A DNA stretch of 64,000 nucleotides from Lepas anatifera. Its lineage: Eukaryota > Arthropoda > Thecostraca > Lepadidae. The first letter of the stretch is position 1; each line of letters opens with the position of its first letter. This document shows, in pieces, positions 48,602 through 58,909 of the stretch. The stretch covers positions 714,501 to 778,500 of the forward strand of contig JAOTON010000768.1 of the NCBI GenBank assembly GCA_034440635.1, given 5' to 3'. Position numbers and translations under genes: made by a program. The notes below the pieces were generated by a model. The model was not told the DNA's origin, did no database searches, and worked only from the letters and a program-made list of their open reading frames with translations.

Positions 48602-48649
<48 letters not shown>
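48602..48649. repeat. (AT)n microsatellite
   Basis: About 24 uninterrupted TA units. Confidence 0.95.
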
Positions 48650-48651
<2 letters not shown>

Positions 48652-49431
48652 GACGATGGACCCCAAAATTTTTGGGGGACGTTCCCCCTGGTTGGCCAAC
48701 AGGGGGGGGACACGTCCCCCGTCCCACCTCCCCCGTCGCTTTCGGCGCCCATGCTCACGCATAAGTGCTACGGCCAGTCAACCCCACACAGTAATCGTGA
48801 CGTCATGCCAGTGGCCAGCGTCCGAGCTCTTGCCAATCGTAAAACTTGATGTCTGGGGGAGGGTGTGACGCGGCGATCGGTCCCCTTCCCGGGTTGAAGG
48901 AATGTTTCAAGCCAGTGTGACATGTTGTACCGCGGTAAGTTGCCTGGTCCCTCCCACCGAGTCATAAAAAATGTGGAACTGATTTCAGAATTGGGAAGCG
49001 CTGGCTGTAACCAACGCTCTGGTGCACCCTCTTGTGTCAGCCCAGAGGTCGAGATCGTTTGCTGGAAGGTGTCGGGGAAAATGGAGCCCGAAAGTTCCCA
49101 AGTCAGTCAAGTGATTGGTGGGAAAGGGTTATCGAATGCCCGAATCCTCTGTTCGAAAGGTTTCGAAGCGCGCTTTGGGAATCAAGCCTTTAGAACGAGC
49201 CAAAAATAACCCAAACAGTGCAAAAGTGGGCTTTGCATCTGCCAAATGGGAATTCACCAGCGAGAACACCTGGCGAACGTCATTAATAATAGGCTAAACG
49301 TAAGGGACAGTTTCCAAGAACGGTGATGAAAAATTATTCGAACATCATGGAATGATGAGCGATGAGTGCCCGCAGTATGGTGAGCGATGAGTCCCTGATC
49401 TTGGTTATTGTCATAATACGAGTTAAGTTTT

Positions 49432-49433
49432 GG

Positions 49434-49486
<53 letters not shown>

Positions 49487-49558
49487 AGGGAGGGAGGGAG
49501 GGAGGGGGGGGGAGGGGGGAGGGAGGGAGGGAGGGGGGAGGGAGGGAGGGAGGGAGGT

Positions 49559-49595
<37 letters not shown>

Positions 49596-49676
49596 GGGAG
49601 GGAGGGAGGGAGGGAGGGGGAGGGAGGGGGGAGGGGGGGGGAGGGGGGGGGGGGAGGGGGGAGGAGGGGGGGGGGG

Positions 49677-49746
<70 letters not shown>
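49432..49746. repeat. Near-pure purine tract, (GA)n with G-rich core
   Basis: About 315 bases of G and A on the plus strand with only two T interruptions. GA blocks lie at both sides and GGGAGGG/GGGGGGGAGG in the middle (49480-49678). Confidence 0.95.
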
Positions 49747-50238
49747 TGTGGGCTGCGATTTTCATGCAAGATGGAATGCCGGTGATTACGTACAAGAGGT
49801 CTCAAGGAGGGCGCTAATAATGCTTCCCAGGTTTCTGGGGAAAGCTGGCATGGTCGGGGAACTCCCCAGACTAAATTCCAGCCGAAAACCTTTCGAGGAA
49901 GAGCATCGATGAGCCGGATCATAGCACTGGATTGAAACATGTAACGAAGTGACTCGCGGCAGCTTGGGCCAACGTACACTTAAAAAACATGGTGACTAGC
50001 ATGCCAAAACGAGTGGTCAGGCCTTTGGCACTAAAGGGGGCTTACGTTGATAACATAAAATGTAGAGTGGTGTGTTGTACGTTTTAATTCATGATCACCA
50101 GAATGTGAGAACGAACTTCTGTGACATCCATCCTGTATTGTGCTGTGTTGGTTAATGGTCGCTATTTGTGTTCTTTCAATACGCTCCCGTCCGATTGCCG
50201 TCGCTCGAAGTAAGTAATCGCACCTGCCTCGTTTCCAG

Positions 50239-51444
50239 GATTTCCAGGTGGGCTGGACATACCACCGACGAGTGGCCATCGTAAACCTCTCCGCCACCCG
50301 ATCTAGTTGCCGCTACATCGGCCTCTTCGAGGACGTCTACTACGACCTGTACCAGCCGCTGACGGAGATGCTTCAGGTGAAGTTCACCTGCCCCGGCTTC
50401 CTCGGCACCGGCCTGTCGGCCAGGCTGGAGCTGGAGTTCACCCCCAGGCTTCTCAGTGACGGCAGCTGCGTGGTGAGGTTCCAGGCTCCCAACGGCGAGT
50501 TTCAGGTGCCGGTGAGGTTCGTGGCGCAGCGCTGTGAGCCCAGCATCGGCCGCCAGACGCTCGAGTTCGGCGATCTGGTGCTGGGCACCAAGATGAAGAA
50601 GACCGTGATGCTGCGCAACACTGGAAGTAAGGGGTGTCGCTTCACGTTCCATGCGTTGACGCCGGCCAGCGGCTCTGAAGAGGCGGAGGAGCAGCAGGGG
50701 ACTAGTGGCGATACTTCTCACTCGGACACGCACCGGCCGGGCTCGGCCGGGGAGAAGCGCACCTCCATCGCTACCGACTCGCCAACTGTCAGGGTGTCTG
50801 TGTCGCCCGACGAAGACGACAGGAGCGGCGCTGGGGCGTCGCCGGCGGCGGACGGGCCTCGTCGACCGTCGCTGCTGTCGCCAGCGGCTCCGGCTACTGG
50901 TAGACGCCCTTCGCTGACCCCTCCACGCTCCCTGTCCTCCCGCCACTGGTCCCTCACTGCCAGCGTCTCCTCTGGGGTGCGCTCTGACAGCCCGCGGCCG
51001 GGCGACCTGCCGGTGCCAGCTGTCAGCAGCATCGGCGGCTCCTCCTCGCGGGTCTACTCGGCCGTCTCGCTCGATGCAGACCTCCGCCCCGACCCCTCCA
51101 ACTACCGGCCTCGCTCGGACAGTCTGCGGCCGCGCTCCAGCAGCGCGCCGCCCCTGGCCGAGAACAGCGGGCTCTCCGTCATCGAGGCCGGCGAGACGCC
51201 TCCCAGCTCCGACTCCTCAGCCCACTGCGACTCTCCCGCCGGTATCGTCGGCTCCATCCTCCACCAGATGCTGGACCGGCTCCCTATCATCGACTTCGAC
51301 GGCGGTCTGGGGGTGTGTGGTAGCGGCGAGGGCGAGCTGCCGGCTCACGGCGCCGCCAGACTGCACTTGGGCTGCGTGGCCGACCTGGAGGGCAGCTGGA
51401 CGCAGCAGTTCATTGTCGAGTTCGACGATCCCCATAGTCCCCCG
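50239..51444 (+). CDS. CFAP74: CFAP74 exon 5 (ASH/MSP-like domain plus disordered insert)
   Basis: The acceptor is CGTTTCCAG and the donor CCCCCG/GTGAGT. It has 402 codons, phase 0. Residues 1-145 form a beta domain: DFQVGWTYHRRVAIVNLS, LQVKFTCPGFLGTGLSARLE, FRAPN-type strand, then LEFGDLVLGTKMKKTVMLRN for the start of a second one. This is the Asn-rich strand pattern of ASH domains in axonemal proteins. Residues 150-340 are Ser/Pro/Arg-rich and probably disordered. The end (IIDFDGGLGV... GSWTQQFIVEF) returns to beta structure. The exon is GC-rich in third positions, unlike the introns around it. Confidence 0.85.
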
Positions 51445-51651
51445 GTGAGTGGTTGCACATGTAGTATGGTGGCATTTTCTTGAAGGCTGCGTTTCGCAGT
51501 CGGTGTATAGAATCCACCCTATGAGTTCCTTAATCAATAGGCATGTTTGACCTTCGGAATTCCTTCTTCTCCAGTCTACCTGATCATCAGCCAGTGATAC
51601 CGTTTATCCTCACGCCTGATACCGCCCTCCCGATCACGTGACCTCGTGCAG

Positions 51652-51788
51652 TTCACGCTGACCGCCACGTACTCGGGTCACGTGTTTCCGGTGTCGGTGC
51701 GCAACCCGCACCTATCGCTCGACATTTGCCTGTGCGGCCTCACCTACTGGGACAACTTCGAGATCGTCAACACAGGCAAAGTCGCCAG
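51652..51788 (+). CDS. CFAP74: CFAP74 exon 6 (ASH domain strand set)
   Basis: The acceptor is CTCGTGCAG and the donor GCCAG/GTGCGG. It has 137 bases, leaving two bases that exon 7 completes. It reads FTLTATYSGHVFPVSV then LCGLTYWDNFEIVNTGK, which is the most CFAP74-like stretch in the window. Intron 6 is only 345 bases and carries no minisatellite. Confidence 0.85.
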
Positions 51789-52133
51789 GTGCGGTCCAGT
51801 TCGGCTGCCGTGTGTGGTTCTCACTCCCAATTACTGAAGGCTATCAACATTTTGTTCGCGAGCCCATTTTGCATCCACTATGATTGTTTTGTTATTTTCG
51901 TGTGGAACACTTCGTGAATTCGATGGGATTGGGACGGGAATCGAAAGCCCTCGGTAATACCTTCGAACAGTTTTCTGCGGATTTTGAACAGATATCTACA
52001 TCCAACCCAAGTCTGGCGCTAGGACCGAATTCACGCTTATATTCTAGGTGCAGATGATTTACATTCCCGCGATATTTTTTCGCGGACAGCTTCTTGCTCT
52101 TCTCAGACTGTGACATTTTCCGTATGATTTCAG

Positions 52134-52247
52134 CCGGGTACAGACACTGGTACCGGAGGACATGAAGCCTTTCGTGGAGATCCAGGGTAGTACCGCCCTG
52201 GTGCAAGCCGACTCCTCCTTCAAGGTCAAAATACACTTCAAGCCTAA
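52134..52247 (+). CDS. CFAP74: CFAP74 exon 7
   Basis: The acceptor is GTATGATTTCAG and the donor CCTAA/GTACGG. The first base completes a Ser codon from exon 6. It reads RVQTLVPEDMKPFVEIQG then ADSSFKVKIHFKPK, the second half of an ASH domain. The downstream intron contains two minisatellites. Confidence 0.85.
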
Positions 52248-52692
52248 GTACGGCATGCCATTCTGCTGCATGAAGCGGGCAACTTGAAAGAATATCGCAG
52301 ATTGGACTGTTAGGCGTTTTGTTTAGAGTATTCCAAGAGCATCTCACTCTACATAAGCCCGTCCTGCGTTTTATGTATAGGAAAGGGCCGTTCATAAATT
52401 GTGTTACGCAAACGAGAAGGAGTCAGCCACAACATTATCAAACGCTACACATGTGCACCAAAACCTGGGGTAGGAACGGGGACGAATAAAAAATCACGCC
52501 GTAATTTATGTAACGGTCGCTAACGCTTATAACATATTTTTTCTTTGAGGGGTTTCTTTTCCTTTTTGTTTTTTTCTGGTCAGTTTTTTATTGTACAGAG
52601 AAGCGAAGTAGTTATAATATCGATACGAATTTTGTTCTTATATATCTTGTCTTTCACCTGTTTTATATTTATCCAGGGAAAGGTGTTATTCG

Positions 52693-53270
52693 TTTTGCCG
52701 TACCCGGGCGTCAGCCCTGTCTCTGCGGGGACGTCCGCGCTGTGTTTACACTGTTGCGTCAGCCCTGTCTCTGCGGGGACGTCCGCGCTGTGTTTGCACT
52801 GTTGCGTCAGCCCTGTCTCTGCGGGGACGTCCGCGCTGTGTTTACACTGTTGCGTCAGCCCTGTCTCTGCGGGGACGTCCGCGCTGTGTTTACACTGTTG
52901 CGTCAGCCCTGTCTCTGCGGGGACGTCCGCGCTGTGTTTACACGGTTGCGTCAGCCCTGTCTCTGCGGGGACGTCCGCGCTGTGTTTACACTGTTGCGTC
53001 AGCCCTGTCTCTGCGGGGACGTCCGCGCTGTGTTTACACTGTTGCGTCAGCCGCCTGTCTCTGCGGGACGTCCGCGCTGTGTTTACCACTGTTGCGTCAG
53101 CCCTGTCTCTGCGGGGACGTCCGACGCTGTGTTTACACTGTTGCGTCAGCCCTGTCTCCTGCGAGGGACGCTCCACTCTGTGTTTACACTGTTGCGTCAG
53201 CCCTGTCTCTGCGGGGACGTCCACGCTGTGTTTGCACTGTTGCGTCAGCCCTGTCTCTCGCGGAGACGTC
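52693..53270. repeat. 48-bp minisatellite in intron 7
   Basis: Twelve units with GTCAGCCCTGTCTCTGCGGG and GACGTCCGCGCTGTGTTTAC. At 53255-53300 the units turn into hybrids with the following 38-bp array, so the two arrays probably share an origin. The unit length is divisible by three, which keeps false frames open. Confidence 0.95.
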
Positions 53271-54101
53271 CCCTCTGAGTCCCTGTTCCCTTCTCTCGAC
53301 GAGACGCTCCCTTCTGAGTCCCTGTTCCCTCTCGTCCACAGACGCTCCCTTCTGAGTCCCTGTTCCCTCCCTTCGACAGACGCTCCCTTCTGAGTCCCTG
53401 TTCCCTCCCTTCCACAGACGCTCCCTTCTGAGTCCCTGTTCCCTCCCTTCGACAGACGCTCCCTTCTGAGTCCCTGTTCCCTCCCTTCGACAGACGCTCC
53501 CTTCTGAGTCCCTGTTCCCTCCCGTCCACAGACGCTCCCTTCTGAGTCCCTGTTCCCTCCCTTCGACAGACGCTCCCTTCTGAGTCCCTGTTCCCTCCCT
53601 TCGACAGACGCTCCCTTCTGAGTCCCTGTTCCCTCCCTTCGACAGACGCTCCCTTCTGAGTCCCTGTTCCCTTCCGTCCACAGACGCTCCCTTCTGAGTC
53701 CCTGTTCCCTCCCTTCGACAGACGCTCCCTTCTGAGTCCCTGTTCCCTCCCTTCGACAGACGCTCCCTTCTGAGTCCCTGTTCCCTCCCTTCGACAGACG
53801 CTCCCTTCTGAGTCCCTGTTCCCTTCCGTCCACAGACGCTCCCTTCTGAGTCCCTGTTCCCTCCCTTCGACAGACGCTCCCTTCTGAGTCCCTGTTCCCT
53901 CCCTTCGACAGACACTCCCTTCTGAGTCCCTGCTCCCTCCCTTCGACAGACGCTCCCTTCTGAGTCCCTGTTCCCTCCCTTCCACAGACGCTCCCTTCTG
54001 AGTCCCTGTTCCCTCCCTTCGACAGGCGCTCCCTTCTGAGTCCCTGTTCCCTCCCGTCCACAGACGCTCCCTTCTGAGTCCCTGTTCCCTCCCTTCGACA
54101 G
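53271..54101. repeat. 38-bp minisatellite made of copies of the exon 8 acceptor
   Basis: About 22 units. Each contains CCTCCCTTCGACAG/ACGCTC followed by CCTTCTGAG. The true junction is CCTCCCTTCGACAG/ACGCTC followed by GCTTCTGAA. The unit therefore holds the pyrimidine tract, the AG and the first 14 exon bases. Confidence 0.97.
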
Positions 54102-54357
54102 ACGCTCGCTTCTGAACCCTCCTCACCGGTTTTTCGACCCGGCCACGCACGTGCTGGACTTCCCGGTGGCGTTCCACGTGGAGGGCCGCTCTATGCGGGG
54201 CAGCGTGCAGGCGGCGGTGTCCAGTAACCACGTGTGGCTGAAGCCGGAGAGACTGGAGTTCGGCCGGGTCACGCTGCTGGAGTCGGTGTGTCGGGCGGTG
54301 CGGCTCACCAACGGCGGACTCACCCTGCAGCGCTTCCAGTTCGTCTCGCTGCCAGAT
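54102..54357 (+). CDS. CFAP74: CFAP74 exon 8
   Basis: The acceptor is TTCGACAG, itself the last copy in the 38-bp array; the donor is CCAGAT/GTGAGA. The first base completes Lys with the AA from exon 7, giving FKPK-RSLLNPPHRFFDPATH. It continues VLDFPVAFHVEGRSM, then LEFGRVTLLESVCRAVRL and FQFVSLPD, another ASH-domain start. The phase match supports this acceptor over the upstream copies. The acceptor copies in the array differ from the real one only by a C for G eight bases into the exon. Confidence 0.85.
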
Positions 54358-54924
54358 GTGAGAGAGCGCACGCGTCGGACTTCAGTTCCCGCCTACCCCT
54401 TCATCACCTTTGTAAGATTAATTCAGATTGATGTGAGCGGTGAAAAAGGCGGGAACATACCCAGCTGATAGACTGGTACTGGTGTGTGTCTGATAGACTG
54501 GTACTGGTGTTAAGTTCGTGTGTTTCTTTCAAATTACCAGCGTCCCCTATGACAGTGAAGAGTCCTATGATCTGTTGAATTTAGTCCACTGACACCCTTC
54601 TCTAGAAATGTTCCCATGAAACACAGTGGGCAATTGTAATTGCATAATTACGCGTATAACCCACATTATAAAAACACGCAAATGTTACCCAGCAATTGAC
54701 CTTTGCACTTGTGCTTTCCTCTCAGCACGTCCTCCGCGTAAGTGGCGCGATTTCAAAATACGATGTGTCCTCGTCGGCCTGCCCCTTGTTTTCTGCTCTC
54801 TTATTTTGTATTTCAATCATCCCGCTCTACATGGTTTATGTTTCTCTTGTCCTTTACTAGCAAATTACATTCCATGGCAGAATATCATATTACTGCAGTT
54901 CACTGAGGCAGAGTGTCCCTCTTT
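54358..54924. other. CFAP74: First part of intron 8, nothing recognised
   Basis: No repeat or coding signal besides a short duplicated GATAGACTGGTACTGGTGT at 54467-54510. Confidence 0.5.
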
Positions 54925-55355
54925 TTCCGATACAACCTCGATGTGTCCCTAATATCCCGATACAGCCTGGCAGTGTCCCTAATATCCTGATATAACCTCG
55001 CAGTGTCCCTAATATCCCGATACAACCTGGCAGTGTCCCTAATATCCCGATACAACCTGGCAGTGTCCCTAATATCCCGATACAACCTGGTAGTGTCCCT
55101 AATATCCCGATACAACCTGGTAGTGTCCCTAATATCCTGATACAATCTGGCAGTGACTCTTTTATCCCGATACAATCTGGCAGTGTCCGTAATATCCTGA
55201 TACAGCCTGGCAGTGTCCCTAATATCCCGATACAACCTGGCAGTGTTCCTAATATCCTGATACAATCTGGCAGTGACTCTTTTATCCCAATACAGCCTGG
55301 CAGTGTCCCTCTTATCCCGATACAACCTGGCCGTGTCCCTCTTATCGCAGCGCAC
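54925..55355. repeat. 30-bp minisatellite in intron 8
   Basis: About 14 units with CCCGATACAACCTGGCAG and TGTCCCTAATAT. The CTGGCAG/TGTC part resembles the exon 9 junction CCGGCAG/AGTGTC. Confidence 0.95.
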
Positions 55356-55499
55356 TCTCTGGTAAAGTGTCCTTCTGATTCTAGTACACTCTCTGACAGC
55401 ACGTCCATTTTATCCCGGCAGCACGTTCCTTTGACCCCGGTACACTCTGACAGAGAGTTGCCCTTACCCAGGTACGCTCGAACAGAGCTTTCATATTAT

Positions 55500-55729
55500 C
55501 TTGACACACTCACTGGTAGAGCGTACATTTTATGCTGGTGCACTCTCTGACATATCGTTCCCCTGATCACGGTACACTGTGCCAGAGCATCCATTCTATG
55601 CGGGTACTCTCTGACATATTGTCCTCCGATCGCGGTACACTCCGGCAGAGCATCCATTCTATGCGGGTGCTCTCTCTGACATTTTCCTCCGATCGCGGTA
55701 CACTCTGGCAGGGCGTCTATTCTATGCGG

Positions 55730-55776
<47 letters not shown>

Positions 55777-55941
55777 ACATATCTTTCCCCCATCGCGGTA
55801 CACTCTGGCAGGGCGTCTATTCTATGTGGGTACTCTCTGACATATCTTTCCCCCAATCGCGGTACACTCTGGCAGGGCGTCTATTCTATGCGGGTACTCT
55901 CTCTGACATATCGTCCCCCTGATGGCGGTACACTCCGGCAG
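55500..55941. repeat. ~60-bp minisatellite ending at the exon 9 acceptor
   Basis: About seven units with CGGTACACTCTGGCAG, GGCGTCTATTCTATGCGGG and TACTCTCTGACATATC. A (CT)n tract of about 42 bases lies at 55733-55774. The last unit, CGGTACACTCCGGCAG, is the acceptor used by exon 9. Confidence 0.95.
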
Positions 55942-56078
55942 AGTGTCTCGGTCCAGCCGGGCGACGGCAGTGGATACGTGCTCCCCGGGGAGACGATGCT
56001 GCTGGACGTGATCTTCTCACCGTCGGTAGCCGGCTTACACCAGTTCTCGCTCCTGGTCGAGACCCTGGACGGTGGCAA
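55942..56078 (+). CDS. CFAP74: CFAP74 exon 9
   Basis: The acceptor is CACTCCGGCAG and the donor GGCAA/GTGCGT. It reads SVSVQPGDGSGYVLPGE then TMLLDVIFSPSVAGLHQF and LLVETLDGGK, where the final Lys is completed by the first base of exon 10. This is the back half of the domain begun in exon 8. Confidence 0.87.
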
Positions 56079-56149
56079 GTGCGTGACTTACAATAACGAG
56101 GTTGTGTCCCTCTGAACCGTTTGCCTTATATTCTCGGTGATCAGATGTT

Positions 56150-57706
56150 CCTGTATTTGTAACTGCGTCATCAGTAGGACCTGCGTTTGTCCCGGCTGTG
56201 CGGTGCCGCCGTTGTAGGTGGTACTTGTGACTGTGCTGGTGTGTTGCCAGGGCCGGCGTCTCGTGTATTTGTAACTGCGTCATCAGCAGGACCTGCGTTT
56301 GTCCCGGGTGTGCGGTGCCGCCGTTGTAGGCGGTACGTGTGACTGTGCTGGTGTGTTGCCAGGGCCGGCGTCTCGTGTATTTGTAACTGCGTCATCAGCA
56401 GGACCTGCGTTTGTCCCGGCTGTGCGGTGCCGCCGTTGTAGGCGGTACGTGTGACTGTGCTGGTGTGTTGCCAGGGCCGGCGTCTCGTGTATTTGTAACT
56501 GCGTCATCAGCAGGACCTGCGTTTATCCCGGCTGTGCGGTGCCGCCGTTGTAGGCGGTACGTGTGACTGTGCTGGTGTGTTGCCAGGGCCGGCGTCTCGT
56601 GTATTTGTAACTGCGTCATCAGCAGGACCTGCGTTTGTCCCGGGTGTGCGGTGCCGCCGTTGTAGGCGGTACGTGTGACTGTGCTGGTGTGTTGCCAGGG
56701 CCGGCGTCTCGTGTATTTGTAACTGCGTCATCAGTAGGACCTGCGTTTGTCCCGGCTGTGCGGTGCCACCGTTGTAGGCGGTACGTGTGACTGTGCTGGT
56801 GTGTTGCCAGGGCCGGCGTCTCGTGTATTTGTAACTGCGTCATCAGCAGGACCTGCGTTTGTCCCGGGTGTGCGGTTCTGCCGTTGTAGGTGGTACGTGT
56901 GACTGTGCTGGTGTGTTGCCAGGGCCGGCGTCTCGTGTATTTGTAACTGCGTCATCAGTAGGACCTGCGTTTGTCCCGGCTGTGCGGTGCCACCGTTGTA
57001 GGCGGTACGTGTGACTGTGCTGGTGTGTTGCCAGGGCCGGCGTCTCGTGTATTTGTAACTGCGTCATCAGCAGGACCTGCGTTTGTCCCGGGTGTGCGGT
57101 TCTGCCGTTGTAGGTGGTACGTGTGACTGTGCTGGTGTGTTGCCAGGGCCGGCGTCTCGTGTATTTGTAACTGCGTCATCAGCAGGACCTGCGTTTGTCC
57201 CGGCTGTGCGGTGCCACCGTTGTAGGCGGTACGTGTGACTGTGCTGGTGTGTTGCCAGGGCCGGCGTCTCGTGTATTTGTAACTGCGTTATCAGTAGGAC
57301 CTGCGTTTGTCCCGGCTGTGCGGTGCCGCCGTTGTAGGTGGTACGTGTGACTGTGCTGGTGTGTTGCCAGGGCCGGCGTCTCGTGTATTTGTAACTGCGT
57401 CATCAGCAGGACCTGCGTTTGTCCCGGCTGTGCGGTGCCGCCGTTGTAGGCGGTACGTGTGACTGTGCTGGTGTGTTGCCAGGGCCGGCGTCTCGTGTAT
57501 TTGTAACTGCGTCATCAGCAGGACCTGCGTTTGTCCCGGCTGTGCGGTGCCACCGTTGTAGGCGGTACGTGTGACTGTGCTGGTGTGTTGCCAGGGCCGG
57601 CGTCTCGTGTATTTGTAACTGCGTCATCAGCAGGATCTGCGTTTGTCCCGGCTGTGCGGTGCCGCCGTTGTAGGCGGTACGTGTGACTGTGCTGGTGTGT
57701 TGCCAG
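56150..57706. repeat. 112-bp minisatellite ending at the exon 10 acceptor
   Basis: Fourteen very similar units. Each contains GTGCTGGTGTGTTGCCAG/GG followed by CCGGCGTCTCGTG. The true junction is the same 18 bases, then GG and CTGGCGTTTCCTG. Thus the AG and about 15 exon bases are repeated with a few changes. Confidence 0.97.
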
Positions 57707-57833
57707 GGCTGGCGTTTCCTGCCGCGGCCTGGCCACCACCCCGGCTCTGTCGCTGAGTGCCACCAGTGTTCAGGTCGACGGCGCGCCCGTCAACGGAGAT
57801 ATGAAGACAGCCATCTACGTGCAGTGCCCCAAG
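57707..57833 (+). CDS. CFAP74: CFAP74 exon 10
   Basis: The acceptor is GTGTTGCCAG and the donor CCCAAG/GTGCCA. The first base completes the Lys codon of exon 9. It reads AGVSCRGLATTPALSLSA then VNGDMKTAIYVQCPK. The intron after it is short (259 bases) and has no array. Confidence 0.85.
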
Positions 57834-58092
57834 GTGCCAGACTAAGGCGGTTGTCTCACCACTAGATAGCCTCATATTATAATGGAGCCGTTCCTCGTCC
57901 CGTGTGCAGTTTGTTGCCACCCCCCCCATGAAAACAACAGCAATAAGGAAACATGAATGAAGAACCAGCGCTGGTTGAAAAAATTGTCTTCGTTTTGAAG
58001 TAATCATTGATATGAAATGCACCAATAAGGCAGTTTTATTGTTCTCCCGGTAAATGTGTGTGTTTTCTTGAGTTTCCAACACAGGCCGGGAG

Positions 58093-58254
58093 ACTTATGT
58101 GCATTTGAATATGATGGGCGTCTCGTGCCACACTTGCCAGGCGCCGCTGGACGTGGAGAAGTTCTTCTCTAGCGGAGGTAGCTTCGAGTTCCAGCCACCC
58201 GAGGGTATCCCAGTGCGGATCAACCCTCTCGTGGGCTTCGTGCCCTACAAGCAG
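58093..58254 (+). CDS. CFAP74: CFAP74 exon 11
   Basis: The acceptor is CAGGCCGGGAG; the upstream CACAG at 58084 would give an in-frame stop, so I chose the AG eight bases later. The donor is AAGCAG/GTGCGT. It has 54 codons, phase 0: TYVHLNMMGVSCHTCQAP then VEKFFSSGGSFEFQPPEG and VGFVPYKQ. Confidence 0.8.
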
Positions 58255-58487
58255 GTGCGTGCCTGCGCCCGGCGCGCCGACAATGGCATCCATTTTTTTA
58301 ATTCGGGGTGGAAATAGCAAGCCGCCGTGCCTCGTTTCAACTATTCGCTTTGAGTTCCTTCTGAGGGTAGTATGAAAGTATATAAAGACATCTGGTCTAG
58401 TTAGGCTTTAAACAGTATTCAGGTTTTTGACATTTTACTTGCTGAAAGACCTCTGTAGAATTATCAACGTGCTTTCTTCGGGTTGGC

Positions 58488-58872
58488 GTGGTTTCTGTGT
58501 GCGGGCGGGCCAGGCCCTGCGTCTAAGGCCTATTCCCCGCCCCTCTGCCTCTAGTGGACGGACGGGCCCAGGCCCTGTGTCTAAGGCCTATTCCCCGCCC
58601 CTCTGCCTCCAGTGGACGGGCGGGCCCAGGCCCTGCGTCTAAGGCCTATTCCCCGCCCCTCTGCCTCCAGTGGACGGGCGGGCCCAGGGCCTGTGTCTAA
58701 GGCCTATTCCCCGCCCCTCTGCCTCCAGTGGACGGGCGGGCCCAGGCCCTGCGACTAAGGCCTATTCCCCGCCCCTCTGCCTTCAGTGGACGGGCGGGCC
58801 CCGGGCTCTGCGTCTAAGACCTATTCCCCGCCTCTCTGTCTTCAGTGGACGGGTGGGCCCGCGTCCTCGCCA
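58488..58872. repeat. ~58-bp minisatellite in intron 11
   Basis: Six to seven units with GGCCCAGGCCCTGCGTCTAA and CCCCGCCCCTCTGCCTCCAG. The CT-rich segment plus CAG is acceptor-like, but no exon follows directly. Confidence 0.95.
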
Positions 58873-58909
58873 GCAAACATGAAATGGCCAGTTCCGTTCT
58901 GACTGGAGC

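Larger units (their letters stand above)
48204..50238. other. CFAP74: Intron 4, no gene; simple repeats
   Basis: Includes a possible single hAT-like end at about 48471 (CAGGGGTGCCGCCACGG), (AT)n at 48602-48649 and a purine tract at 49432-49746. Otherwise unrecognised. Confidence 0.6.

Noticed and set aside
49254..49979. Ser/Leu/Pro and Arg/Glu repeat frames
   Set aside because: Direct translation of the purine tract.
52580..54231. Minus-strand frames of 243-493 codons with Gly/Arg/Glu-rich repeats
   Set aside because: These read the 48-bp and 38-bp arrays; three units of 38 bp return to frame, so stops are missed. Real exons 7 and 8 are on the other strand.
56035..57763. Series of 74-codon minus frames with a regular 112-base step
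   Set aside because: Each is one array unit plus part of the next; no evidence for a gene family.
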